A DNA stretch of 64,000 nt, taken from assembly GCA_029202485.1 (NCBI GenBank), contig CP119313.1, forward strand, positions 3,658,001-3,722,000, written 5' to 3'. Positions 24,827 to 34,058 of this stretch are shown here, piece by piece; within the stretch, counting starts at the first letter, position 1; every line of letters starts with the position of its first letter. The notes beneath the pieces are model-generated. The model saw only the letters and a list, made by a program, of their open reading frames with translations, was not told the DNA's origin and did no database searches. Origin of the DNA: Candidatus Pedobacter colombiensis (GTDB taxonomy: Bacteria; Bacteroidota; Bacteroidia; Sphingobacteriales; Sphingobacteriaceae). Both the position numbers and the translations under genes were made by a program.

Positions 24827-25321
24827 TTATACTTTTGATACGGACAAATTATCACTTAATCTTTCTAATATTTCCAATACACTTAACTTTAGTACCGGAT
24901 GAATGTATTCAGGAGCGATTTCAGCCAATGGCTCCAGTACAAATTTTCTGTGCTGCATTTGAGGATGTGGAATTTGTAACTTCTCCCCCATATCCACAAT
25001 TCGATTTCCATAAAAAATAACATCAATATCAATCAATCTTGAACCCCATTTTTGATGTCTTACCCTTCCAAGGTCTGACTCAATCTCCAAAGCCTTTTCA
25101 AGCACCTCTAATGGACTTAACTTAGTTTTAACCCCTACAGCAATATTTAAGAAAACCGGCTGATCTTCAATACCCCAGGCTGCAGTTTCATAAATCGATG
25201 ATTTTTGAGAAACAGGTCCAATATAACGTTCGATTTCTCCTAATGCATCATTTATCAGTGTATTCCGATCTCCCAGATTACTTCCCAGTAACAAATAAAC
25301 AACTTCACTATCCAATTCCAT
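24827..25321 (-). CDS. folK: HPPK, folate biosynthesis pyrophosphokinase
   Basis: A 164-residue enzyme that transfers pyrophosphate from ATP to 6-hydroxymethyl-7,8-dihydropterin. The signature LLLGSNLGDRNTLIN at residues 10-24 and the metal and ATP motif RLIDIDVIFYG at about 93-103 are intact. The C-terminal IPHPQMQHRKFVLEPLAEIAP is diagnostic. It is the first gene of a two-gene operon with hpt. A good promoter lies upstream (25343-25373). Confidence 0.93.
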   Translation of the reverse strand: MELDSEVVYLLLGSNLGDRNTLINDALGEIERYIGPVSQKSSIYETAAWGIEDQPVFLNIAVGVKTKLSPLEVLEKALEIESDLGRVRHQKWGSRLIDIDVIFYGNRIVDMGEKLQIPHPQMQHRKFVLEPLAEIAPEYIHPVLKLSVLEILERLSDNLSVSKV

Positions 25322-25342
25322 ATAAAGACCTAATTAAAACGA

Positions 25343-25373
25343 CAAACTTATTAACGTTTACTTATCTTTACAA
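25343..25373 (-). promoter_or_regulatory. folK promoter (Bacteroidota sigma type)
   Basis: On the minus strand TTG at 25373-25371, 20 bases, then TAAGTTTG at 25350-25343, matching the TAnnTTTG -7 box. The expected start lies near 25336, 15 bases before the folK ATG. Confidence 0.6.
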
Positions 25374-25393
25374 ATTAAATATCTACCTATCAC

Positions 25394-27166
25394 ATGAGAG
25401 AATTTTTCAAATATGTTTTCGCAACAGTCATTGGGGTTATTATTTCAATGGCACTGTTTTTAATCTTTTTTATTGTACTAATTATTGGTATTGTAAAATC
25501 TTCGCTCAAGGAAGAGAAGGTCAATGTGGCCAGTAATTCTGTACTATTCCTCAACCTAGATCAGGCTATCACAGAACGCACAGCCGAAGATCCGCTTTCC
25601 AGGCTGCCTGTTGTAGGTACGGAAAAAGATAAAAGTATTGGTTTTAATGATGTCATACATGCCCTGAAAGAGGCTAAGACAGACAACAATATCAAGTGCA
25701 TTTACATTAATGTAAGTTCGCCCAAAGCTGGCTTTGCTACTATGCTTGAAATCAGAAATGCTTTGATTGATTTTAAAACAAGTAAAAAGAAAATCATCGC
25801 TTATAGCGAAGTATATACTCAGGGTGCTTATTACCTGGCTTCGGTTGCAGATAAGGTTTATTTAAATCCGGAAGGAGCATTGGAATTTAAAGGCCTTAAA
25901 TCTGAAACCATGTTTTTTAAAGGCGCACTTGATAAATTAGGTATTGAAGCCCAAATTGTAAGGGTTGGGAATTATAAAAGCGCTGTTGAGCCTTTCTTTA
26001 CGACTAAAATGAGTGATAAAAACCGTGAACAGGTAACCGCTTATTTAAATGGCATGTATGAAACTTTTCTGGAGGGCATTTCCAAAAGCAGAAACATTGG
26101 CACGACTACACTACATCAAATTGCCGATGATTACAAGATTCAGCGACCTACTGATGCAGTTGCCTATAAAATGGTTGACGGCCTCAAATATAAAGACGAA
26201 ATCATTGATGAACTGAAATCACTTAGTGAAAAAGATAAAAAAAGCAACCTTACTACCGTTACCATTAATGAATACGCAAGAAGTGTGGCTGAAGAGCCAG
26301 ACAATTCTGCTAAAAATAAAGTTGCTGTTATTTATGCTAATGGCGATATTACTGGTGGTGAGGGATCCGATACAAAAATCGGCTCTGAACGTATCTCAAG
26401 AACCATCAGGAAGGCTCGTTTAGACAGCAGCATTAAAGCTGTCGTTTTAAGGGTAAACTCCCCTGGAGGCAGTGCTTTAGCTTCAGATGTGATTTGGAGA
26501 GAAATTGTATTAACCAAAAAGGTTAAACCGGTAGTCGCTTCTTTTGGTGACGTTGCGGCTTCCGGTGGCTATTATATTGGCTGTGCGGCCGACTCTATTT
26601 TTGTACAACCAAATACAATTACCGGATCTATTGGCGTATTTGGGGTAATCCCAAATCTTCAGAAATTGTTTAATGAAAAACTAGGGATAACTTTTGATGG
26701 TGTTAAAACTGGTAAATACGCCGACATCATGAGTATGGACCGTCCAATGACCGCCGGTGAAAGACTTATTGTTCAAAACGATGTAAACCGCGTATACGAT
26801 AGCTTCACTACCCGTGTAGCAAATGGACGTAAAAGATCAAAAACATATATCGATAGCATTGCAGGTGGAAGAGTTTGGATAGGTACTGATGCAGTCAGGA
26901 TTGGTTTGGCTGATAGAACGGGTAGCTTCAATGATGCCATAGTTTCTGCTGCTAAAAAGGCTAAAATAAAAGACTATAGTGTGGTTGAATATCCTGAAAA
27001 GCTGGATCCTTTCAGATCATTAATGGAAAACACTACTGACAAGGTTAAAACCTATTATACCAAACAAGAACTTGGCGACAACTATGTCATCTATCAACAA
27101 ATAAAAGCGGCAATATCCAAATCAGGAATACAAGCCAGAATGCCGTTTGAATTTAAAATACAATAA
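25394..27166 (+). CDS. sppA: signal peptide peptidase SppA, long (67K) type
   Basis: A 590-residue membrane serine protease that degrades cleaved signal peptides. One N-terminal membrane segment (residues 6-34) is followed by two tandem S49 domains. The catalytic Lys is in RVGNYKSAVEPF near residue 198 and the nucleophile Ser is in AASGGYYIG near 388, a Ser/Lys dyad split over the two halves. It starts 72 bases from the divergent folK gene and is followed by polX after 15 bases. Confidence 0.93.
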   Translation: MREFFKYVFATVIGVIISMALFLIFFIVLIIGIVKSSLKEEKVNVASNSVLFLNLDQAITERTAEDPLSRLPVVGTEKDKSIGFNDVIHALKEAKTDNNIKCIYINVSSPKAGFATMLEIRNALIDFKTSKKKIIAYSEVYTQGAYYLASVADKVYLNPEGALEFKGLKSETMFFKGALDKLGIEAQIVRVGNYKSAVEPFFTTKMSDKNREQVTAYLNGMYETFLEGISKSRNIGTTTLHQIADDYKIQRPTDAVAYKMVDGLKYKDEIIDELKSLSEKDKKSNLTTVTINEYARSVAEEPDNSAKNKVAVIYANGDITGGEGSDTKIGSERISRTIRKARLDSSIKAVVLRVNSPGGSALASDVIWREIVLTKKVKPVVASFGDVAASGGYYIGCAADSIFVQPNTITGSIGVFGVIPNLQKLFNEKLGITFDGVKTGKYADIMSMDRPMTAGERLIVQNDVNRVYDSFTTRVANGRKRSKTYIDSIAGGRVWIGTDAVRIGLADRTGSFNDAIVSAAKKAKIKDYSVVEYPEKLDPFRSLMENTTDKVKTYYTKQELGDNYVIYQQIKAAISKSGIQARMPFEFKIQ

Positions 27167-27181
27167 AAAATCATTTTCTTA

Positions 27182-28858
27182 ATGGAAAATAAAACCATTG
27201 CCCGCACCTTACGCCTGCTTTCTCAATTGATGGAACTTCACAATGAGAACCCTTTTAAAATTAAATCAGTGGCCAATGCTGCTTTTAAGGTAGATAAATT
27301 ACCTTATGCCATTCAAGGTAAAACCCTTGAAGAAATAGGCCAGATTGATGGGCTCGGTAAAAGTATATCTGCCAAGGTGTGGGAATTGTTGGAAACCGGA
27401 ACAATGGCCGAGCTAGAAGCTATCCTTACCGAAACACCTGAAGGGATTGTCGAAATGCTGGGTATTAAGGGCATCGGACCAAAAAAAATTGTAGTGATCT
27501 GGAAAGATCTTGGTATTGAAAATATCGGAGAGCTTTACTATGCCTGTAATGAGAACAGGTTAATCGAAGCCAAAGGTTTTGGACTGAAAACTCAGGAAGA
27601 GATTAAAAAGATCATTGAATTTAAAATGGCAGCGCAAGGTAAATTCCTGTATGCTCATGTTGAAGGACTGGTCAATAAACTATATGCCGACCTTGCTGCC
27701 TGGTTAAATACAGTTACCGGCAATCCTTTACTTGGCATAGCCGGCGATTATCGACGCTGTCTGGAAATTATCGAAGGAATTGAACTGGTTATAGGTGTCA
27801 ACACCCCGGAAGAAATACAGGAAAAGATAACGGCATTTAAGTCAATTGCGTTTGAAATGCAAGCCGATGGAACATACCTGGCTAGCAACGAATTGGGCTT
27901 AAAAATTAAGCTTACCGTTGTTCAAAAAAATGATTTCTACCTCAATTGGTTTAAACTTACCGGTAATGAACAACATGTACATAGCGTATTAACGCTTGCT
28001 GGTGACGGCCCTTTTGAGGATGAACAGGCTATCTACAAAAAAGCCGGATTGGCTTTTGTAGCACCGGAGCTAAGAGAAGGTCTTGACGAAATTTTACTGG
28101 CTAAAGAGGATAGGTTACCACTGTTAATTACTGATGCGGATTTGAAAGGAACCTTACACAACCACTCTACCTGGAGTGATGGTGTGCATACCCTTGAAGA
28201 AATGGCCATATACTGTAAGGAAACGCTTAAATTAGCATACCTGGGCATGTGCGATCACTCCAAATCTGCCTTTTATGCCAATGGACTAAACGAGCAGCGG
28301 ATTTATGCACAGCATCAGGAAATTGATGCTTTAAATGCAAAGCTCGCCCCTTTCCGCATATTTAAAGGCATAGAGAGTGACATCTTGTATGATGGCTCAC
28401 TTGATTATAGTGATGACATCCTTAAAACCTTCGACTTTGTAGTTGCTTCTGTACATAGTATTTTAAGAATGGATGAAGAAAAGGCAACTTCAAGGCTAAT
28501 TACAGCGATTGAAAATCCCTATACAACTATCCTCGGGCACCCAACAGGCAGGTTATTGCTGAGCCGAAAAGGCTACCCAATTGATTACGCCAAAATAATC
28601 GATGCCTGTGCGGCAAACAATGTAGTCATAGAAATCAATGCAAATCCGCTTAGGTTAGATCTAGACTGGCGCTGGCATCGTTACGCGCTTGAAAAAGGTG
28701 TGTTACTTTCCATAAATCCAGATGCGCATAGAAAAGAAGGATTTCATGATATGCATTATGGTGTATTGGTTGGAAGAAAAGGTGGCTTAACTGCAAAACA
28801 GTGTTTAAATGCTTTTTCATTGCAAGATATCTCTCAATACTTCGGTAATAAAAAATAG
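27182..28858 (+). CDS. polX: PolX-type protein with degenerate polymerase core and PHP domain
   Basis: A 558-residue protein with a Pol beta-like N-terminal part (8-kDa-like domain and HhH motifs, GIKGIGPKKI near 98) and a C-terminal PHP domain (about 325-550). The polymerase motif that should read GSxRR...GDxDxL reads AGDYRRCLEIIEGIELVIG near 184-203, so the two catalytic Asp positions are replaced. The PHP metal residues look intact: HNHSTWSDG, MCDHSK, GIESDI, LGHPTGR, NPDAH. It may be a nuclease or phosphoesterase without polymerase activity. It follows sppA with a 15-base gap. Confidence 0.85.
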   Translation: MENKTIARTLRLLSQLMELHNENPFKIKSVANAAFKVDKLPYAIQGKTLEEIGQIDGLGKSISAKVWELLETGTMAELEAILTETPEGIVEMLGIKGIGPKKIVVIWKDLGIENIGELYYACNENRLIEAKGFGLKTQEEIKKIIEFKMAAQGKFLYAHVEGLVNKLYADLAAWLNTVTGNPLLGIAGDYRRCLEIIEGIELVIGVNTPEEIQEKITAFKSIAFEMQADGTYLASNELGLKIKLTVVQKNDFYLNWFKLTGNEQHVHSVLTLAGDGPFEDEQAIYKKAGLAFVAPELREGLDEILLAKEDRLPLLITDADLKGTLHNHSTWSDGVHTLEEMAIYCKETLKLAYLGMCDHSKSAFYANGLNEQRIYAQHQEIDALNAKLAPFRIFKGIESDILYDGSLDYSDDILKTFDFVVASVHSILRMDEEKATSRLITAIENPYTTILGHPTGRLLLSRKGYPIDYAKIIDACAANNVVIEINANPLRLDLDWRWHRYALEKGVLLSINPDAHRKEGFHDMHYGVLVGRKGGLTAKQCLNAFSLQDISQYFGNKK

Positions 28859-28877
28859 TTATACTTACCTTTGAACC

Positions 28878-29486
28878 ATGATTAGTAAGCTTTGTAATAA
28901 AATATTCGGAGAGGCGATTAATGATTATCACATCCATAACAATATAGATCAACCTATTAAAAATCCATATCGCATCAGTTCTATTGAGCATTTACTGTAT
29001 TTGAAATGTTGGATAGACACTGTTCAATGGCACATGGAAGATGTAGTGCGTAATCCCGAAATCAACCCCGTTGAAGGATTACAATGGAAAAGACGAATAG
29101 ATGCATCAAATCAGGAACGTACTGATGTAGTAGAGTATATTGACAGTTATTTTTTGGAAGAATACAAAAATATTAAACCAGATACGGCTGCAAAAATCAA
29201 CTCTGAAAGCCCTGCCTGGGTGATAGACCGCTTGTCTATTCTGGCCTTAAAGGTTTACCACATGAAAGAGGAAACCTTACGTACTGACGCTGGTGAAGAG
29301 CACAAAAATCTTTGTACACAAAAACTTAACATCCTGTTAAACCAACAAACTGATCTTTCTAATAGCTTAGACGAATTGATACAGGACATTGAGAGTGGCG
29401 CCAAATACATGAAAGTTTATAAGCAAATGAAAATGTATAATGACCCAAGCCTTAACCCTGTCCTTTACAACCCAAATAATGAATGA
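28878..29486 (+). CDS. DUF4254 protein
   Basis: A 202-residue soluble, helical protein of the Bacteroidota DUF4254 family, whose function is unknown to me. The N-terminal NPYRISSIEHLLYLKCWIDTVQWH region is characteristic. Its stop overlaps the start of the GT9 gene by four bases (ATGA), so it may act in the same cell-envelope process. A TACCTTTG box lies only 5-12 bases before the ATG, so a promoter there would give a near-leaderless mRNA; it may instead be read through from polX. Confidence 0.8.
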   Translation: MISKLCNKIFGEAINDYHIHNNIDQPIKNPYRISSIEHLLYLKCWIDTVQWHMEDVVRNPEINPVEGLQWKRRIDASNQERTDVVEYIDSYFLEEYKNIKPDTAAKINSESPAWVIDRLSILALKVYHMKEETLRTDAGEEHKNLCTQKLNILLNQQTDLSNSLDELIQDIESGAKYMKVYKQMKMYNDPSLNPVLYNPNNE

Positions 29487-30523
29487 CAGGCGCAAATAAA
29501 ATATTGGTAATTCGTTTCTCTGCAATGGGAGATGTAGCCATGACAGCTCCCGTATTAAAAGAATTTATACGGGACTATCCTGATACAGAATTACTAATGG
29601 TTAGCCGTACTTTATTTAAGCCTTTCTTTAAAGACATTCCGAATCTAAGTTTTTACTCTTTTGATCCGAAAGTAAAACATAAAGGGTTCCTGGGACTGAT
29701 TAAGCTATTTATTGCCCTTAGAAAGGAACGGATAACCGCCGTTGCCGATCTGCATAATAACTTAAGAAGTAAAATATTATGTACCTTCTTTACCCTTACA
29801 GGAGTGAAGGTTGCAGTGCTTGACAAAGGTCGAAAAGAAAAAGCGGAGCTAACACGTAAAGAGAATAAGCTATTCAGACAGCTTAAACCTACTTTAATCC
29901 GCTATGCCGATGTATTCAAGGAGCTCGGTTTTCCGTTTGTCCTTAAAAATTCTTTAGAAAAAAGCATTCCTGATGCGCTACCAGGAGAAACATTTCCTTT
30001 TGCCCGGCTTCCCAAAACAAAAAAATGGATAGGCGTAAGTCCTTTTGCCCGGCATCAACAAAAGGTTTATCCATTACTTAAAATGGAAACAGTACTACTG
30101 GCACTCGCTGATGCCGGACATCAGCTTTTTATCTTTGGAGGTACTGATGAAGAAGCACGCATTGCTACCCAATGGGAAGCAAAATACGAAAATATTACAT
30201 CTGTTGTAAAAAAAATTAAACTTGAGGATGAGCTGAAACTCATTTCAAACCTGGATATCATGTTGAGCATGGATTCGTCTGGTATGCATCTGGCTTCATT
30301 AAAAAACATCCCTGTAGTTTCTGTGTGGGGAGCTACTCATCCTTATGCAGGTTTCTTAGGCTATGGCCAATCTATGAATGACGCTGTGCAAATCGACCTT
30401 TACTGCAGGCCTTGCTCAATATATGGCAACATCCCTTGTTATAGAGGAGATTTTGCCTGCATGAACAATTTATCGGAATCAGTTGTTATAAACAGTGTAC
30501 TAAACAAACTCAGTAATGGCTAA
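29483..30523 (+). CDS. glycosyltransferase family 9 (heptosyltransferase-like)
   Basis: A 346-residue GT-B enzyme. The N-terminal KILVIRFSAMGDVAMTAPVL is the acceptor-domain motif of GT9 (ADP-heptose:LPS heptosyltransferases). The donor domain has SMDSSGMHLASLKNIPVVSVWGATHP near residues 257-283, the ADP-heptose-binding segment. It probably adds a sugar to the lipid A core or an O-antigen precursor. It overlaps DUF4254 upstream and the phosphatase gene downstream (8 bases), so the three form one operon. Confidence 0.85.
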   Translation: MTGANKILVIRFSAMGDVAMTAPVLKEFIRDYPDTELLMVSRTLFKPFFKDIPNLSFYSFDPKVKHKGFLGLIKLFIALRKERITAVADLHNNLRSKILCTFFTLTGVKVAVLDKGRKEKAELTRKENKLFRQLKPTLIRYADVFKELGFPFVLKNSLEKSIPDALPGETFPFARLPKTKKWIGVSPFARHQQKVYPLLKMETVLLALADAGHQLFIFGGTDEEARIATQWEAKYENITSVVKKIKLEDELKLISNLDIMLSMDSSGMHLASLKNIPVVSVWGATHPYAGFLGYGQSMNDAVQIDLYCRPCSIYGNIPCYRGDFACMNNLSESVVINSVLNKLSNG

Positions 30524-31019
30524 AAAACTTCTATTAGTTAGACATGGTAAATCGGAATGGGGAAATGCCCATCTTGCAGATTTTGACAGACCCTTGAACC
30601 CAAGAGGTCACAGAAATGCACCAGAAATGGCTGCAAGGCTACTTCAAAAAGACCTTGTCCCACAACAAATAGTAAGTAGCCCGGCATTAAGAGCCATTAC
30701 TACAGCCAAACATTTTGTTCAGGCCTGGAAAAAATCTACAGAACAAATAAAAGAGGAGCCCTCAATTTACGAAGCGAATGTCAAAACTTTATTGAAAGTG
30801 ATCAACAACTTTAACAATAAGTTTGACTATATCGCTGTCTTCGGACACAATCCAGGATTCACGGATTTGGCCAATTACCTTAGTGATGGGGATATCGATA
30901 ACATCCCAACTTGTGGGACAGTATTGATAGAATTTGAGGTCGACGATTGGGCACTGGTAAGCTACCATACCGGTAAGCTCCTCCAGTTTGATTACCCTAA
31001 AAGCCTGACCGACGATTAG
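30516..31019 (+). CDS. SixA-like histidine phosphatase
   Basis: A 167-residue protein of the histidine phosphatase superfamily. The catalytic motif is LLVRHGKSEW at residues 6-15 (RHG), and the second catalytic His is in AVFGHNPGFTDL near 108-116. The length and the short N-terminal motif match SixA, which dephosphorylates phosphohistidine in phosphorelay proteins. The substrate in this organism is unknown. It is the last gene of the DUF4254-GT9 operon and overlaps amn tail to tail by four bases. Confidence 0.85.
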   Translation: MAKKLLLVRHGKSEWGNAHLADFDRPLNPRGHRNAPEMAARLLQKDLVPQQIVSSPALRAITTAKHFVQAWKKSTEQIKEEPSIYEANVKTLLKVINNFNNKFDYIAVFGHNPGFTDLANYLSDGDIDNIPTCGTVLIEFEVDDWALVSYHTGKLLQFDYPKSLTDD

Positions 31020-31879
31020 AAGTGCAGATGCTTAACCGTAAGTCCATTATTAATTAACTGTTTCAACGAATCAATACCTATTTTAAGGTGTGTTTCCACG
31101 TAAGTTGAAGTAACATTACTATCGCTTTCTGCTGTTTTAACGCCTTCAGGAATCATCGGCTGGTCTGAAACCAATAACAAGGCACCAGTTGGAATTTTAT
31201 TTGCAAAACCAGTTGTAAAAATAGTTGCAGTTTCCATATCCACAGCCATCGCCCTTAAACTTTTAAGGTATTTTTTAAAGCTTTTATCGTGCTCCCATAC
31301 CCTTCGGTTGGTGGTATAACAAGTACCTGTCCAATAATCTCTGGAATGATCGCGTATAGTGGTCGATATAGCCTTCTGGAGCGCAAAAGCAGGTAGAGCT
31401 GGTACTTCTGCTGGTAAATAGTCATTCGACGTCCCCTCGCCTCTTATAGCAGCTATAGGCAAAATCAAATCTCCCAATTGATTCTTCTTCTTTAATCCAC
31501 CACACTTACCCAAAAACAATACAGCCTTAGGAGTGATAGCGGTCAACAGATCCATCATGGTTGCAGCCAACGGACTTCCCATACCAAAATTAATGATGGT
31601 AATGCCATTGGCAGTTACACTTTGCATAGGTTTATCAATACCCATTATTGGCGCATTGTCATTCCATTCAGAGAACATCTGCACATACTTGCTAAAGTTC
31701 GTCAGCAATATATACTGTCCAAATTCTTCCAGTGGTCTTCCGGTATATCGCGGCAACCAGTTTCTTACGATCTCTTCTTTAGATTTCAAACCTTTTCTTA
31801 CAGGTGATTCTACTTCTTTTACTCTTTTTTTCTTTTCTGATAGTAGTTCGTCTTTCTTTACATCTTTTTCTTCGTTCAT
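31016..31879 (-). CDS. amn: AMP nucleosidase
   Basis: A 287-residue enzyme that splits AMP into adenine and ribose 5-phosphate. I take the ATG at 31879, preceded by AGGAAG at about seven bases, rather than the ATG eight codons upstream. The purine-nucleosidase fold shows FGMGSPLAATMMDLL and a catalytic region AVDMETATIFTTGF near 200-213. The N-terminal 35 residues are a charged extension (KKDELLSEKKKRVKE). This is the short, catalytic form typical of Bacteroidota. It lies downstream of clpX, which ends with its own terminator. Confidence 0.88.
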   Translation of the reverse strand: MNEEKDVKKDELLSEKKKRVKEVESPVRKGLKSKEEIVRNWLPRYTGRPLEEFGQYILLTNFSKYVQMFSEWNDNAPIMGIDKPMQSVTANGITIINFGMGSPLAATMMDLLTAITPKAVLFLGKCGGLKKKNQLGDLILPIAAIRGEGTSNDYLPAEVPALPAFALQKAISTTIRDHSRDYWTGTCYTTNRRVWEHDKSFKKYLKSLRAMAVDMETATIFTTGFANKIPTGALLLVSDQPMIPEGVKTAESDSNVTSTYVETHLKIGIDSLKQLINNGLTVKHLHF

Positions 31880-31913
31880 ATATTCTTCCTTTCTAAATAA
31901 CAATATAAAAAAA

Positions 31914-31935
31914 AATCCCCGGTAAACCGGGGATT
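31914..31935 (-). terminator. intrinsic terminator after clpX
   Basis: A 9-bp stem (AATCCCCGG, loop TAAA, CCGGGGATT) starting 7 bases beyond the clpX stop. On the minus strand it is followed by a long T-run. It separates clpX from amn. Confidence 0.85.
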
Positions 31936-31941
31936 AAATTT

Positions 31942-33183
31942 CTAGGCAGCTTTTAACTTCTTAAAGTCGGCCTTTTCAAATTTTTCCACCGCATAATCGA
32001 GTGTAATGTTTAATTCCTTAACACTTGTGTCCGAGGGGATCTCAAACATGGCATCCAACATAATGGCTTCACAAATAGAACGTAGTCCCCTTGCGCCCAA
32101 TTTATATTCCATAGCCTTATCAACTATAAAATCTAATACCTCATCATCAAATGAAAGTTTCACATTTTCCAGTTCAAACAGTTTAACATACTGACGGAAC
32201 AAAGAGTTTTTAGGTTCCGTAAGAATATTACGCAATGCTTGTTTATCCAATGGATTCAGGTGTGTTAAAACAGGAACACGACCAATCAATTCCGGTATTA
32301 AACCAAATGATTTTAAATCCTGTGGTGTAATGTATTTGTACAGATTTTTAAGATCAAGCTCAGCATCTTCTTTTTTGACCTTATACCCCACAGCTTGCGT
32401 ACGCAACCTATTGGCAATCTTACGTTCAATACCATCAAATGCACCACCGCAAATAAATAAGATGTTGTTGGTATTCACGGGGATCATTTTCTGATCCGGG
32501 TGTTTACGACCACCTTGAGGTGGCACATTCACTACAGTACCCTCTAAAATCTTCAATAGCGCCTGTTGTACGCCTTCTCCCGATACATCACGGGTGATAG
32601 AAGGATTATCACTCTTACGTGCAACCTTATCCACCTCATCAATGTATACAATTCCTCGTTCTGCAGAAGCTACATCATAATCGGCAGCCTGCAATAGACG
32701 GGTAAGAATACTCTCAACATCTTCACCAACATAGCCGGCCTCAGTAAGTACTGTTGCATCGCAAATGCAAAAAGGCACATGCAATATCTTAGCAATAGTC
32801 TTGGCCAATAAGGTTTTACCTGTACCGGTTTCGCCTACAAGCATGATGTTAGACTTTTCGATCTCCACCTCATCTGCTTTATCAACCTTCTGACTTAATC
32901 TTTTATAGTGATTATACACCGCTACCGAAAGTACTTTCTTAGCATCATCCTGACCAATAACATACTGATCAATATGTGCCTTAATTTCCTGTGGTTTCAA
33001 TAGTGTAATCGAAGTGTCTAAAGGTTTCGATTTTTTACTCCCTAGTTCTTGTACCAGTAGCTGATTGGCCTGGGCTACGCATTTATCACAGATAAATGCA
33101 TCCAGTCCCTCAATAAGCATTAAAGTATCCTGCTTACCTGAGCCACAAAAAGAACAACGGGATTCTTTACTTTGTTTTGCCAT
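31942..33183 (-). CDS. clpX: ClpX, ATP-dependent unfoldase of ClpXP
   Basis: A 413-residue AAA+ unfoldase. The N-terminal zinc domain carries CSFCGSG and CDKCV (residues 11-14 and 33-36). Walker A is GETGTGKTLLA near 118-128 and Walker B is YIDEVDK near 176-182. The pore loop GYVGE and the IGF-type loop region for ClpP binding (around residue 265) are present. It is three bases downstream of clpP and forms an operon with it. An intrinsic terminator follows. Confidence 0.96.
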   Translation of the reverse strand: MAKQSKESRCSFCGSGKQDTLMLIEGLDAFICDKCVAQANQLLVQELGSKKSKPLDTSITLLKPQEIKAHIDQYVIGQDDAKKVLSVAVYNHYKRLSQKVDKADEVEIEKSNIMLVGETGTGKTLLAKTIAKILHVPFCICDATVLTEAGYVGEDVESILTRLLQAADYDVASAERGIVYIDEVDKVARKSDNPSITRDVSGEGVQQALLKILEGTVVNVPPQGGRKHPDQKMIPVNTNNILFICGGAFDGIERKIANRLRTQAVGYKVKKEDAELDLKNLYKYITPQDLKSFGLIPELIGRVPVLTHLNPLDKQALRNILTEPKNSLFRQYVKLFELENVKLSFDDEVLDFIVDKAMEYKLGARGLRSICEAIMLDAMFEIPSDTSVKELNITLDYAVEKFEKADFKKLKAA

Positions 33184-33186
33184 CTT

Positions 33187-33879
33187 TTAGTCTTTGTTGC
33201 TAGCACCTAGCACTTCATCAATCATTCCGAAGCCTTTTGCTTCATCAGCTTTCATCCAGTAATCACGGTCTGAAGCTTTCTCTACCCACTCGTACGATTG
33301 TCCGGAGTGGTTTGCTATAATATCGTATAACTCTTTTTTCAATTTAAGCATCTCTCTCAGGTTGATCTCCATATCTGAAGCTACACCTTGTGCACCACCA
33401 GACGGTTGATGAATCATCACACGTGAGTGTGGTAATGCTGCACGTTTACCTTTAGCACCGGCAACCAGCAATACTGCTCCCATAGATGCTGCCATACCTG
33501 TACAGATGGTGGCTACATCAGGCGTGATATATTGCATAGTATCATAGATACCTAAACCTGCATATACCGAACCACCAGGTGAGTTGATATAAATCTGGAT
33601 ATCTCTGTTGTTATCTGTAGATTGTAAGAACAACAATTGCGCCTGAATAATATTTGCATTTCCATCATAAATCGCATCTCCTAAAAAGATGATACGATCC
33701 ATCATTAGTCGTGAAAACACATCCATTTGAGCAACATTCAGCTGGCGTTCCTCAATAATGTAAGGAGTCATGCTCTTAGGTGAATTGTTGGTAGCACCAA
33801 TAAAACGATCAACATTTAAACCATTAATGCGGTGATGTTTAACTGCGTATTTTCTAAATTCGTCTTTATCTATCTTCAT
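33187..33879 (-). CDS. clpP: ClpP, proteolytic subunit of ClpXP
   Basis: A 230-residue serine protease. The catalytic Ser is in GMAASMGAVLL, His in HSRVMIHQPSGG, and Asp in MEINLREML; the order is typical. The N-terminal extension is longer than in Escherichia coli (207 residues) and may be a propeptide that is processed. It assembles into a 14-subunit barrel with ClpX. AGGAGA lies before the ATG. The gene order tig, clpP, clpX is that of many bacteria. Confidence 0.95.
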   Translation of the reverse strand: MKIDKDEFRKYAVKHHRINGLNVDRFIGATNNSPKSMTPYIIEERQLNVAQMDVFSRLMMDRIIFLGDAIYDGNANIIQAQLLFLQSTDNNRDIQIYINSPGGSVYAGLGIYDTMQYITPDVATICTGMAASMGAVLLVAGAKGKRAALPHSRVMIHQPSGGAQGVASDMEINLREMLKLKKELYDIIANHSGQSYEWVEKASDRDYWMKADEAKGFGMIDEVLGASNKD

Positions 33880-33985
33880 GATTTGTAATTGTTATCTCCT
33901 GTAATTTTATATTCACCAATAGTAATAAAACTAATTTGGTAATTTATTGTGGTATTGTAAAATTTGAGTTTCCTTTTATATAAAC

Positions 33986-34011
33986 AAGGCGGCCTTAAAT
34001 AAAGCCGCCTT
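33986..34011 (-). terminator. terminator after tig
   Basis: An 8-bp stem (AAGGCGGC/GCCGCCTT, loop of 10 bases) 48 bases beyond the tig stop. A T-rich stretch (TTGTTTATAT) follows on the minus strand. It may attenuate rather than fully stop transcription into clpP. Confidence 0.7.
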
Positions 34012-34058
34012 ATCTATATTCTATTAAAAATTAAAACTTTACCGTTTAAAAACAGTAC

